Shown here in pieces: positions 1 through 6,142 of a DNA stretch of 6,142 nucleotides (positions are counted from its first letter, which is position 1; every line of letters starts with the position of its first letter). The translations under genes and the position numbers were made by a program. The stretch is from Pseudomonadota bacterium. Lineage in GTDB: Bacteria > Pseudomonadota > Gammaproteobacteria > Xanthomonadales > Xanthomonadaceae. A model generated the notes under the pieces. The model ran no database searches. It saw nothing but the letters and a program-made list of their open reading frames with translations, and was not told the origin of the DNA. The DNA lies in assembly GCA_023392975.1 (NCBI GenBank), contig JAEWNA010000007.1, positions 1 to 6,142 of the forward strand. The letters are read 5' to 3'.

Positions 1-26
1 GCTTCCTGCCCGGCATGTTCCGCTGA
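1..26 (+). CDS. Possible 3' end of an upstream gene (partial)
   Basis: The window opens inside a reading frame that ends with FLPGMFR and a TGA stop at 24-26. If real, it is the C-terminus of a + strand gene lying mostly outside the window, 21 bases before the GTG of the MtfA-like gene. Eight codons are too few to identify a family. A second open frame ends at 38-40, so even the frame is uncertain. The call rests only on position and orientation. Confidence 0.25.
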
Positions 27-47
27 GCCGCGCCGCCTGATCGACGC

Positions 48-809
48 GTGCTCCGCTGGTTCCGCGGGCGATTCGCCCGACCCGATCCGACCCTCGATCC
101 CGACCGCTGGGCGCGCGTGCGCGCCGCCGTGCCGTGGGTCGCGGCGCTCGATCCGGAGCGCGACGCCCGCCTCGCCGCGCTGACCGCGCGCTTCCTGCAC
201 GCCAAGACGATCACGCCGGTCGAAGGCCTCGCGCTCGATGACGACCAGCGCACCGTACTCGCCGCGCTGTGTTGCCTGCCGCTGCTGGAATTCGGCGCCG
301 AGGGCCTGCACGGCTGGTCGCAGCTGATCGTCTATCCCGATGCCTTCCGCGCCCGTCGCGAACACGTCGATGCCGCCGGCGTCCTGCACCAGTGGGACGA
401 CGACCTCATCGGCGAGGCGTGGGAAGCGGGGCCGCTGATCCTGTCCTGGGCGGACGTGCAGGCCGATCTCGACGAACCGGACGCCGGCTTCTGCGTGGCC
501 GTGCACGAGATGGCGCACAAGCTCGATGCGCTCGACGGCGCGCTCGACGGCACCCCGCCGCTGCCGCGCGACTGGCAGCGCGCCTGGGCGCGCGACTTCC
601 AGGCGGCGTACGACGGCTTCGTCGCCCGCGTCGACGCCGGCCGCCGCACCGCGATCGACGCCTATGCCGCCGAGGCGCCGGAGGAGTTCTTCGCGGTCTG
701 CAGCGAGTACCACTTCAGCGCCCCGGCGCGGCTGCGCCAGGCGCTGCCGACGGTGGCGACGCATCTGGAGCGGTTCTTCGGACCGTCGCCGATGGCGCGC
801 CGCGGCTGA
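48..809 (+). CDS. mtfA: MtfA-like zinc metallopeptidase (M90 family)
   Basis: This 253-residue protein matches the MtfA family of cytosolic zinc aminopeptidases, usually about 250-270 residues. The zinc motif HEMAH lies at 153-157: His153 and His157 are ligands and Glu154 is the general base. It is followed by KLDALDG, typical of the family. The third ligand is expected in APEEFFAVCSEYHF (about 210-223), most likely Glu213. There is no signal peptide or membrane segment. In Escherichia coli MtfA binds the repressor Mlc and so affects ptsG; no such partner is visible here, so that role should not be assumed. The start is GTG at 48. An in-frame stop at 24-26 leaves no other start upstream, and the N-terminus MLRWFRGR looks typical of the family. 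No clear Shine-Dalgarno is seen. The gene is convergent with the small gene at 823-1155, with 13 bases between the two stops. Family assignment is strong; substrate is unknown. Confidence 0.92.
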   Translation: MLRWFRGRFARPDPTLDPDRWARVRAAVPWVAALDPERDARLAALTARFLHAKTITPVEGLALDDDQRTVLAALCCLPLLEFGAEGLHGWSQLIVYPDAFRARREHVDAAGVLHQWDDDLIGEAWEAGPLILSWADVQADLDEPDAGFCVAVHEMAHKLDALDGALDGTPPLPRDWQRAWARDFQAAYDGFVARVDAGRRTAIDAYAAEAPEEFFAVCSEYHFSAPARLRQALPTVATHLERFFGPSPMARRG

Positions 810-822
810 GGCCGGGATCGCG

Positions 823-1155
823 TCACCCCAGCGCGCGCGGCGCTCCCTTCACCACCGCGTCGATGTGCGAAGGCTTGACCTCGCACACGCTGTCGCCGTC
901 GCTCACCAGCACGATGTGGTCGGTGCAGCCGCCCGGGGTGAAGTCCGGGACGAGGAACCCGACCACGACGGCGGTCGACCCCGCGCGCAGTCCGCCCGGC
1001 ACATGCCCGCGCGCATCGCCCGCGAGCCGCACGATGGCGCCGACCTTCAACGGGGCGACGCCGTCGCCTTCCAGCGCGGAGAAGGTGGCGCGCCGGACGA
1101 GGCGGTCGTAGCCCGACAGCGGTCCGATCTGCAGCGTCGTGTCGCCGGTCGCCAT
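823..1155 (-). CDS. Small conserved-looking protein of unknown function downstream of phoQ
   Basis: I do not recognise this 110-residue protein. It has no signal peptide, membrane segment or catalytic motif. Residues about 36-100 run LKVGAIVRLAGDARG, then GSTAVVVGFLVPDF, then DHIVLVSDG and CEVKPSHID. This alternation of short hydrophobic strands with Gly/Asp turns looks like a small SH3- or KOW-like beta barrel; that fold is inference from pattern only. Cys77 and Cys91 are its only cysteines. The ATG at 1155 is the only reasonable start and is preceded by a purine-rich stretch (1163-1172 on the - strand). The gene begins 67 bases after the phoQ stop on the same strand with no obvious terminator between, so it may be transcribed with phoP-phoQ. 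Overlapping frames on both strands are longer, but this frame has the most protein-like composition. Function should be left open. Confidence 0.72.
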   Translation of the reverse strand: MATGDTTLQIGPLSGYDRLVRRATFSALEGDGVAPLKVGAIVRLAGDARGHVPGGLRAGSTAVVVGFLVPDFTPGGCTDHIVLVSDGDSVCEVKPSHIDAVVKGAPRALG

Positions 1156-1222
1156 GGTCGCGTCTTCTCTTCGGGCGCGACCGGAACAACGCGAAGCACG
1201 GTCCCGACCGGCAGCCGACGCG

Positions 1223-2641
1223 TCACAGGCCCGGCGGCAGCGTGACTTCGAAGCGGGCGCCGCCGAGTTCGTCGGAGTCGCCGACGACCAGCTCGCCGCG
1301 GTAGCTGCGGACGATGTCCTGCACGATCGCCAGGCCGATGCCGTGGCCCTGCACGCGCTCGTCGCCGCGCACGCCGCGCTGCAGGACGCGCGCGATCTTG
1401 TCCTCGGGGATGCCCGGCCCGTCGTCCTCGACCATGAGCACCAGCCCGGGCCGGCGATTGGTCGCGGTCGCGCCGGTGCGCACGGTCAGCAGCACCCGCG
1501 AGCGCGCCCACTTGAACGCGTTCTCGAGCAGGTTGCCGAGCAGTTCCTGCAGGTCACCCTTCTCGCCGTAGAACCGCGCCGCCGGGTCGATCTCGAATTC
1601 GCAGAACACGCCCTTGCTGGCGTAGACCTTCTCCAGGCCGCGCACGATCTCCTCGGCGTCGGGCTCGATCGGCATCGGCGCCGCGAACAGCTTGTGCCCG
1701 CCGGAGGCGGCGCGGCTGAGCTGGTAGCCGACCAGGTCGTTCATGCGCCGCAATTGCTGGTCGAGGTCGCTGCGCAGTTCGGCGTCCGGCGCACCGTTGT
1801 CCAGCCGCGTGCGCAGCACCGCCAGCGGCGTCTTCAGGCTGTGCGCGAGGTCGGCGAGGATGTTGCGCTGGCGATCGAGGTTCTCGCGTTCGCTCTCGAT
1901 GAAGGCGTTGATGCTCTCGGTCAGCGGTTCCAGCTCGCGCGGGTGGCGCTCGCTCATGCGCGTGCCTACGCCGCGCTGCACGCGCTTGAGTTCGTCCACC
2001 ACGCGCCGCAGCGGCCATAGGCTCCAGCGGACCACCACCAGTTGCAGCATCAGCAGCAGCGCGCCGACCGCGCCGAGGTAGCTCCACAGCGCGCGCCGGA
2101 ACACGTTGAGCTGGCTCTGCAGGCGCGCGGTGTCCTCGGTGATGTAGATGGTGTAGGGAATCTCGTCGGAGAGGTCGTCGCCGGGCCAGACCAGGCCGAA
2201 GCCGTAGCGATAGGCGCGGGCGCGTTCGCCGTTGCTGCGCACGATCTCCAGCGGCCCTTCGAAGCTCGTCCTGCGCGGCGAGAGCAGCTTCACCGCCGGC
2301 AGGGCTGGCCCGTGCGCGGACTGGGATTCCCACTGCGCGTGGGGCATGACGATCTGCGCGTACAGGCCGCTGCCGGGGCGTTTCAGCCGGGGGTCCGGCA
2401 GTTCGCTGTCCATCGGCGGCACCAGGTCGCCGCCGCGGCCGAACTCGGTCTTGCCGGCGAGATCCAGCGCGTAGTCGTTCAGCCGGTCCTTGAGGATGTT
2501 CTCGGTGGTGCTGACGAACGCGCGATCGAGTGCGTAGCCGGCCAGCACGAGGAAGGCGACCAGGCCGAGACTGGCCGCGAGCAGCTGCCGGACCTGCAGC
2601 GACCGCGGCCGCCAGCGGCTGAAGGGCTCACGCGAGGGCAT
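1223..2641 (-). CDS. phoQ: PhoQ-type membrane sensor histidine kinase
   Basis: This 472-residue inner-membrane kinase is the partner of the response regulator just upstream. Residues 1-17 are cytosolic and basic, and TM1 is about 18-39. A periplasmic sensor region spans about 40-185, and TM2 is about 186-205. A HAMP linker follows (about 206-258), with Pro210 and the ERHPRELEPL segment. The dimerisation/phosphoacceptor box is DLAHSLKTPLAVLR, with His267 as the phosphorylated residue. The ATPase domain shows the N box NLLENAFKWA (370-379), the G1 box DDGPGI (406-411) and the G2 box GHGIGLAIV (432-440), so it appears fully active. The sensor region has only a modest acidic stretch (PGDDLSDE, 153-160), weaker than the acidic patch of enterobacterial PhoQ, so a divalent cation ligand is not proven. 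ATG at 2641 is the only upstream start, because an in-frame stop lies at 2681-2683. It starts 78 bases after the phoP stop with no strong Shine-Dalgarno. The PhoQ name follows use in Xanthomonas; CarS/BqsS-like is an alternative label. Confidence 0.93.
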   Translation of the reverse strand: MPSREPFSRWRPRSLQVRQLLAASLGLVAFLVLAGYALDRAFVSTTENILKDRLNDYALDLAGKTEFGRGGDLVPPMDSELPDPRLKRPGSGLYAQIVMPHAQWESQSAHGPALPAVKLLSPRRTSFEGPLEIVRSNGERARAYRYGFGLVWPGDDLSDEIPYTIYITEDTARLQSQLNVFRRALWSYLGAVGALLLMLQLVVVRWSLWPLRRVVDELKRVQRGVGTRMSERHPRELEPLTESINAFIESERENLDRQRNILADLAHSLKTPLAVLRTRLDNGAPDAELRSDLDQQLRRMNDLVGYQLSRAASGGHKLFAAPMPIEPDAEEIVRGLEKVYASKGVFCEFEIDPAARFYGEKGDLQELLGNLLENAFKWARSRVLLTVRTGATATNRRPGLVLMVEDDGPGIPEDKIARVLQRGVRGDERVQGHGIGLAIVQDIVRSYRGELVVGDSDELGGARFEVTLPPGL

Positions 2642-2719
2642 GGGCCGGCGCTCGCGGGGCGGACACGAAGACGCCGTGCTTCATCGGCGCGGCGTCGGTG
2701 GCGGGGCGGGCGAGACGGT

Positions 2720-3406
2720 TCAAGCCTCGCCGGTGCGGGCGATCGCGAATCGATAGCCGCGCCCGCGCACGGTTTCGATCGGCTTGAGCGCGCCGTCCGG
2801 GTCCAGCTTCTTGCGCAGGCGGCCGATGAAGACCTCCAGCACGTTCGAATCGCGGTCGAAATCCTGCTGGTAGATGTGCTCGGTGAGGTCGGCCTTCGAG
2901 ACCAGCTCGCCGGCGTGCATCATCAGGTACTCCAGCACCTTGTACTCGTAGCTGGTCAGGTCGACGTTGCCGCCATTGACGCTGACCGTCTGCGCGGCGA
3001 GGTCGAGCGTGACCGGGCCGCATTCGAGGGAGGGCTTGCTCCAGCCGGCGGCGCGGCGGACGAGGGCGTTGATGCGCGCCAGCAGCTCCTCGACGTGGAA
3101 GGGCTTGACCAGGTAGTCGTCGGCGCCCTGCTTGAGGCCCTCCACCTTGTCCTGCCAGCTGGCGCGGGCGGTGAGGATCAGCACCGGGAACTGCTTGCCC
3201 TCGGCGCGCAGGGCCTGGATCAGCTCCATGCCCGACATCTTGGGAAGGCCGAGGTCGATGATCGCGATGTCGAACGGCACTTCGCGACCCATGTACAGGC
3301 CCTCCTCACCGTCCTGCGCGGTATCGACGGCGAAGCCCTCGCGCTTGAGGCGCGCGGCGAGGGTTTCGCGGAGGGGGGCTTCGTCTTCGACGAGGAGAAT
3401 GCGCAT
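2720..3406 (-). CDS. phoP: PhoP-type OmpR-family response regulator
   Basis: This 228-residue cytosolic transcription regulator is of normal length for the OmpR/PhoB family. The receiver domain (1-118) has the acidic pair Glu7-Asp8, phosphoacceptor Asp51 in IIDLGLP, the switch residue Thr79 in LILTA, and Lys101 in LVKPF, so all phosphotransfer residues are present. A winged-helix DNA-binding domain follows (about 126-222), with the transactivation loop near YLMMHAGELVSKADL, the recognition helix in DSNVLEVFIGRLRKKLD (186-202), and the wing ending VRGRGYRF. OmpR-family dimers bind direct repeats 11 bp apart, and three such repeats lie upstream (3498-3535 and 4018-4033). The ATG at 3406 is preceded by GGAG at a good distance (3413-3416). 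The order is pepSY, phoP, phoQ on the - strand. The sequence fits what I recall of Xanthomonas PhoP, which regulates virulence and stress genes; regulators of the BqsR/CarR and QseB/PmrA type are close relatives and cannot be excluded as the better name. Confidence 0.95.
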   Translation of the reverse strand: MRILLVEDEAPLRETLAARLKREGFAVDTAQDGEEGLYMGREVPFDIAIIDLGLPKMSGMELIQALRAEGKQFPVLILTARASWQDKVEGLKQGADDYLVKPFHVEELLARINALVRRAAGWSKPSLECGPVTLDLAAQTVSVNGGNVDLTSYEYKVLEYLMMHAGELVSKADLTEHIYQQDFDRDSNVLEVFIGRLRKKLDPDGALKPIETVRGRGYRFAIARTGEA

Positions 3407-3412
3407 CGAGAG

Positions 3413-3416
3413 CTCC
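3413..3416 (-). promoter_or_regulatory. Ribosome binding site of phoP
   Basis: GGAG on the - strand lies nine bases ahead of the first base of the phoP ATG (six intervening bases). It is the clearest Shine-Dalgarno in the window and supports the start at 3406. Confidence 0.6.
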
Positions 3417-3451
3417 AGGGCCGGCGGGGGCCGACGTTCGTTCAGGATCGG

Positions 3452-3457
3452 AGCATA
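3452..3457 (-). promoter_or_regulatory. Possible -10 element of a phoP promoter
   Basis: TATGCT on the - strand matches the sigma-70 -10 consensus at four of six positions and stands out in a GC-rich gap. It would give a leader of roughly 40 bases before the phoP ATG. No good -35 lies 17 bases upstream, which would fit an activator-dependent promoter. The 11-bp-period repeats lie about 40 bases further upstream. Inference only. Confidence 0.25.
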
Positions 3458-3497
3458 GCCGCGGTCGATGGTGGCCGGGTGGGTCGCCGCTGCCCTG

Positions 3498-3513
3498 TTC
3501 AGATTTCGCTTAG
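3498..3513 (-). promoter_or_regulatory. Candidate OmpR-family binding site upstream of phoP (imperfect direct repeat)
   Basis: Read on the - strand this is CTAAG-N6-CTGAA, two related five-base half-sites starting 11 bases apart (+ strand TTCAG and CTTAG). Three of five bases agree. Spacing of 11 bp is what OmpR/PhoB-family dimers need, and the site is in the gap directly ahead of phoP. It could serve autoregulation, but the match is weak and no consensus is known to me for this regulator in this group. Confidence 0.3.
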
Positions 3514-3535
3514 TCGCGGGAAAATCGCGGGAAAC
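3514..3535. repeat. 11-bp tandem direct repeat in the pepSY-phoP gap
   Basis: TCGCGGGAAAA at 3514-3524 is followed immediately by TCGCGGGAAAC at 3525-3535, matching at 10 of 11 positions. It abuts the imperfect repeat at 3498-3513, so four similarly phased 11-bp units lie in a row, about one helical turn each. It lies between the end of pepSY and the start of phoP. A regulator site is the most natural reading; a chance repeat in GC-rich DNA is possible. Confidence 0.6.
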
Positions 3536-3568
3536 GCCGTGCGTTCCGCACGACGCCGGCGGACGGGA

Positions 3569-3928
3569 TCAGCGATCGCCGCGCGGCCGGCGGGGCGGGG
3601 CGTCGTCGCGCCGCGGCGAGCGCGGGGCGTCGGTCGCGGGCTGCGGGTCGTCCATGTAGATGCGGACCCGGCCGTTGTCGTCCACGGCCTTGATGCGGGT
3701 GACGTCGCGGCCGTCGAACTGCATGCGCTCGGCGCTGAGCACCTGGCCGCGGTTGGCGCGTTCGAAACGGCGGACCGCGTCGGACACGGCGTCGTTGTGC
3801 GGCGCCGGGGCATCGGCGGGCGGGGCGTCCTGGCGGCCTCGCGGCCCATGCTGCGCGGCCACGGGCAAGGCGACGCCGGCGAGGGCGACGGCCAGCACGG
3901 ACAGCGACAGGCGGGACGGCAGGGTCAT
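3569..3928 (-). CDS. Secreted PepSY-like protein upstream of phoPQ
   Basis: This 119-residue protein is predicted to be periplasmic. The start chosen is ATG at 3928, because it begins a classic signal peptide: MTLPSRLSLS, a hydrophobic core VLAVALAGVALPV (11-23), and cleavage near AAQ (24-26). Earlier in-frame ATGs at 3991, 3973 and 3970 would put a polar stretch before it. The mature part has a Pro/Ala-rich linker, then residues about 47-95 resembling one PepSY domain: a helix (SDAVRRFERANRG), then strands ending in VTRIKAVDDNGRVRIYMDD. The tail (96-119) is rich in Arg, Pro and Asp and probably disordered. PepSY domains are linked to peptidase inhibition and often sit beside two-component systems, where they may modulate the sensor or be a target gene. 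The gene lies 162 bases upstream of phoP on the same strand. It has its own candidate regulator box upstream (4018-4033). The domain call is by pattern, moderately sure. Confidence 0.8.
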   Translation of the reverse strand: MTLPSRLSLSVLAVALAGVALPVAAQHGPRGRQDAPPADAPAPHNDAVSDAVRRFERANRGQVLSAERMQFDGRDVTRIKAVDDNGRVRIYMDDPQPATDAPRSPRRDDAPPRRPRGDR

Positions 3929-3989
3929 GGGCGCAACTCGGAAGCGGGTCGGGCGATGCACGGAACACATCATCGCGCGTCGGAGGGGC

Positions 3990-3995
3990 ATTCTC
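3990..3995 (-). promoter_or_regulatory. Possible -10 element of the pepSY promoter
   Basis: GAGAAT on the - strand matches the -10 consensus at four of six positions. It is 22 bases downstream of the repeat at 4018-4033, so that repeat would cover the -35 region, as expected for a site where an OmpR-family protein activates. The resulting leader would be about 55 bases. Weak by itself; it is the spacing that makes it worth noting. Confidence 0.25.
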
Positions 3996-4017
3996 GAAAC
4001 CGGGCGGTGAATTGGTC

Positions 4018-4033
4018 CTTAACTTTTCCTTAC
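4018..4033 (-). promoter_or_regulatory. Candidate response-regulator box (TTAAG-N6-TTAAG type) upstream of pepSY
   Basis: The - strand reads GTAAG-GAAAAG-TTAAG, two half-sites 11 bp apart with nine of ten bases equal to TTAAG-N6-TTAAG, the site I recall for Pseudomonas BqsR. On the + strand the same bases, extended one base to 4034, read CTTAAC-N5-CTTACG, close to the PmrA/QseB box. It is an AT-rich island in very GC-rich DNA, in the 143-base gap between the end of the deiminase-like gene and pepSY, about 90 bases ahead of the pepSY start. The neighbouring PhoP-type regulator is the obvious candidate to bind it; that link is inference. Confidence 0.5.
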
Positions 4034-4071
4034 GCCGGGGCGGGGGTTCAGTCCGTCCACGATCGGGGCGG

Positions 4072-4982
4072 TCAGAAGATCTCGCCCACGCAGCAGCGCA
4101 GCGAGCCGCCGGCGGCCTCGATCGCTTCCAGCGGCACCGCACGTACCCGGAAGCCGGCGAGCCCCAGCGCCTCGCGCGTTGCCGGCGCCAGCGCGGCTTC
4201 CGCGGTCGCGCTCATCCACACCGCATCGTCGCCCAATGCGATCGCATTGCCTGCGAATGCGGCACGTTCGCCGGCGGACAGCACGATCGCATGGGGGCCG
4301 TACAGGGCCTGCAGGACGCGCGCCACGTCGCCGCCGGTGAAGCCGTCCGGGCAGTACAGCGCGGCCCGGCCGGCCAGGACCGCCAGCACGACGTTGGTGT
4401 GGTACTCGCCCGGAGACAGGTCGAACATCAGCGTCGCGCGCAGCCCGAAGGCCTCGTGCATCCGCTGCGCGCCGACCTCGTCGCAGCGCTCCGAGAGACC
4501 GCAGAAGCCCAGCCCGCGGGCGCGGTCGACGACCAGCGCGCCGGTCAGTTCGCAGGGATGCGGTTGACCGGACAAATCGATCTCCTCGCGGCCGAGCTGT
4601 TCGCGGAAGAAGCGGCGGATGTCCCGGCGCGTGGTTTCGCGCTGTCGGACCGGGTGGCGCATGCGGCCGATGATCAGCCGTCCCGGCGCGGTGGCGAAGA
4701 CGTTGTTCGGGAACACCGCGTCGGGCGTGGCCGGGTCGCCGGCGAAGCAGACCACCGGCAACTCGGTCGACAGGGCGCGCTGCAGGTCGCGATGCTGGGC
4801 CGACGCGCGGCCGGCATCGAACGCCTCGGCGTCGGCCATGTAGCGATTGTCGGTGGCCGACTCGGCCGCCAGCCCGAACCCGTCCGGCGCGACCAGGAAC
4901 GCCGCCCGCGCCGTCGCCGGCCCGAAATCCGGCGCGCAGCCGCGGGCGACGGCGAGGAAGGCATCGGCGTCGCGGGACAGCA

Positions 4983-4983
<1 letters not shown>
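4072..4983 (-). CDS. Arginine deiminase-related / CtlX-like amidino hydrolase
   Basis: This 303-residue protein has the signature of the amidinotransferase/DDAH-fold (pentein) enzymes, nearest in my judgement to the citrulline-utilisation hydrolase CtlX and 'arginine deiminase-related' proteins. An N-terminal substrate-side motif VAPDGFGLAAESATDNRYM is at 31-49, and FPNNVF at 91-96. The catalytic acid is likely Glu145 in CELTGAL, and the catalytic His is His195 in YHTN (194-197). FAGN is at 243-246. The nucleophile is likely Cys297 in GGSLRCCVGEIF at the very C-terminus, with Cys298 next to it. All expected catalytic residues are present, so it should hydrolyse a guanidino or ureido compound; the exact substrate (citrulline, arginine or a methylated form) cannot be read from sequence. 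It is cytosolic, with no signal peptide. The ATG at 4983 shares one base with the dusA stop (TGATG), so translation is probably coupled. The frame stays open far upstream through dusA, but that part is a shadow of dusA. Confidence 0.88.
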
Positions 4984-5990
<1,007 letters not shown>

Positions 5991-6030
5991 CGGGATCGGG
6001 CGTCGGGAACGTGGCCCCTGACGGCGCCGT

Positions 6031-6052
6031 GCGCCGCGTGATCACGGCGCGC
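6031..6052. repeat. Imperfect 22-bp palindrome in the dusA leader
   Basis: The site has a perfect core GTGATCAC flanked by GCGC on both outer sides, with two mismatched positions per arm. It lies about 40 to 60 bases upstream of the dusA ATG. It could be a binding site for a dimeric regulator or a hairpin in the leader; no regulator can be named from it. GC-rich dyads arise easily by chance in such DNA. Confidence 0.45.
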
Positions 6053-6109
6053 CAAGGATACAACGCGTCCCATCGGCCCTTTCGAATCGCGCCCCTTGCC
6101 GGGCAGGCG

Positions 6110-6135
6110 GGGCCGGGCGGTGGCGCGCCCGGCCC
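6110..6135. repeat. GC-rich inverted repeat with perfect 10-bp stem at the right edge
   Basis: GGGCCGGGCG (6110-6119) pairs without mismatch with CGCCCGGCCC (6126-6135) around a six-base loop. There is no T run on either strand, so it is not a standard intrinsic terminator. It lies upstream of dusA and may belong to the end of a gene beyond the window. The rest of the stretch 5991-6142 shows no convincing promoter; an AT-richer patch near 6056-6087 is the most likely place for one. Confidence 0.5.
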
Positions 6136-6142
6136 GCACGCT

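Noticed and set aside
807..825. Terminator between the convergent MtfA-like and small 110-residue genes
   Set aside because: Only 13 bases separate the stops, with no hairpin or T run.
3929..3991. 21-residue N-terminal extension of the PepSY protein
   Set aside because: It would place a polar, Arg-rich stretch before a normal signal peptide; the ATG at 3928 gives a standard export signal.
2042..4567. Very long + strand open frame (841 codons) opposite phoQ, phoP, pepSY and the deiminase-like gene
   Set aside because: Its translation is low in complexity, rich in Ala, Arg, Gln, His and Val, and has no domain motif. High GC at third positions on the - strand removes stop codons from this antisense frame.

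Overview
The window is about 70% GC, and every real gene shows strong GC bias at the third codon position. The response regulator closely resembles the PhoP of Xanthomonas and relatives, as far as I can judge from memory. A PepSY gene sits next to phoP-phoQ, and a DusA-type dihydrouridine synthase is present. Together these suggest a Gammaproteobacterium of the Xanthomonadaceae/Lysobacteraceae, of Lysobacter or Luteimonas type. The genus is inference; no rRNA or other marker is present.

Layout, left to right. Positions 1-26 may hold the last codons of an upstream + strand gene. An MtfA-like zinc metallopeptidase follows on the + strand (48-809). Everything after it is on the - strand. It is convergent with a small unrecognised 110-residue protein (823-1155). 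Next comes a two-component system read right to left: a small secreted PepSY-like protein (3569-3928), a PhoP-type response regulator (2720-3406) and a PhoQ-type sensor kinase (1223-2641). The small 110-residue gene lies just downstream of the kinase and may share its transcript. Further right, dusA (4983-5990) and an arginine deiminase/DDAH-fold hydrolase (4072-4983) are joined by a one-base stop/start overlap. Positions 5991-6142 are non-coding and hold the dusA leader, an imperfect palindrome and a GC hairpin.

How the genes work together. The kinase should sense a periplasmic or envelope signal and phosphorylate Asp51 of the regulator. The PepSY protein is exported and is a likely target or modulator of the system. 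Its upstream region carries a direct repeat with 11-bp spacing (4018-4033), close to the TTAAG-N6-TTAAG / CTTAAG-N5-CTTAAG type used by BqsR, PmrA and QseB regulators. The pepSY-phoP gap holds two more 11-bp-period repeats (3498-3513 and 3514-3535). This suggests autoregulation and control of pepSY.

Most of the window is ordinary conserved chromosome. I see no mobile element, CRISPR array, tRNA or rRNA. The points that deserve a second look are the regulatory repeats around pepSY-phoP, the small protein behind phoQ, and the tight coupling of dusA with a guanidino-group hydrolase.
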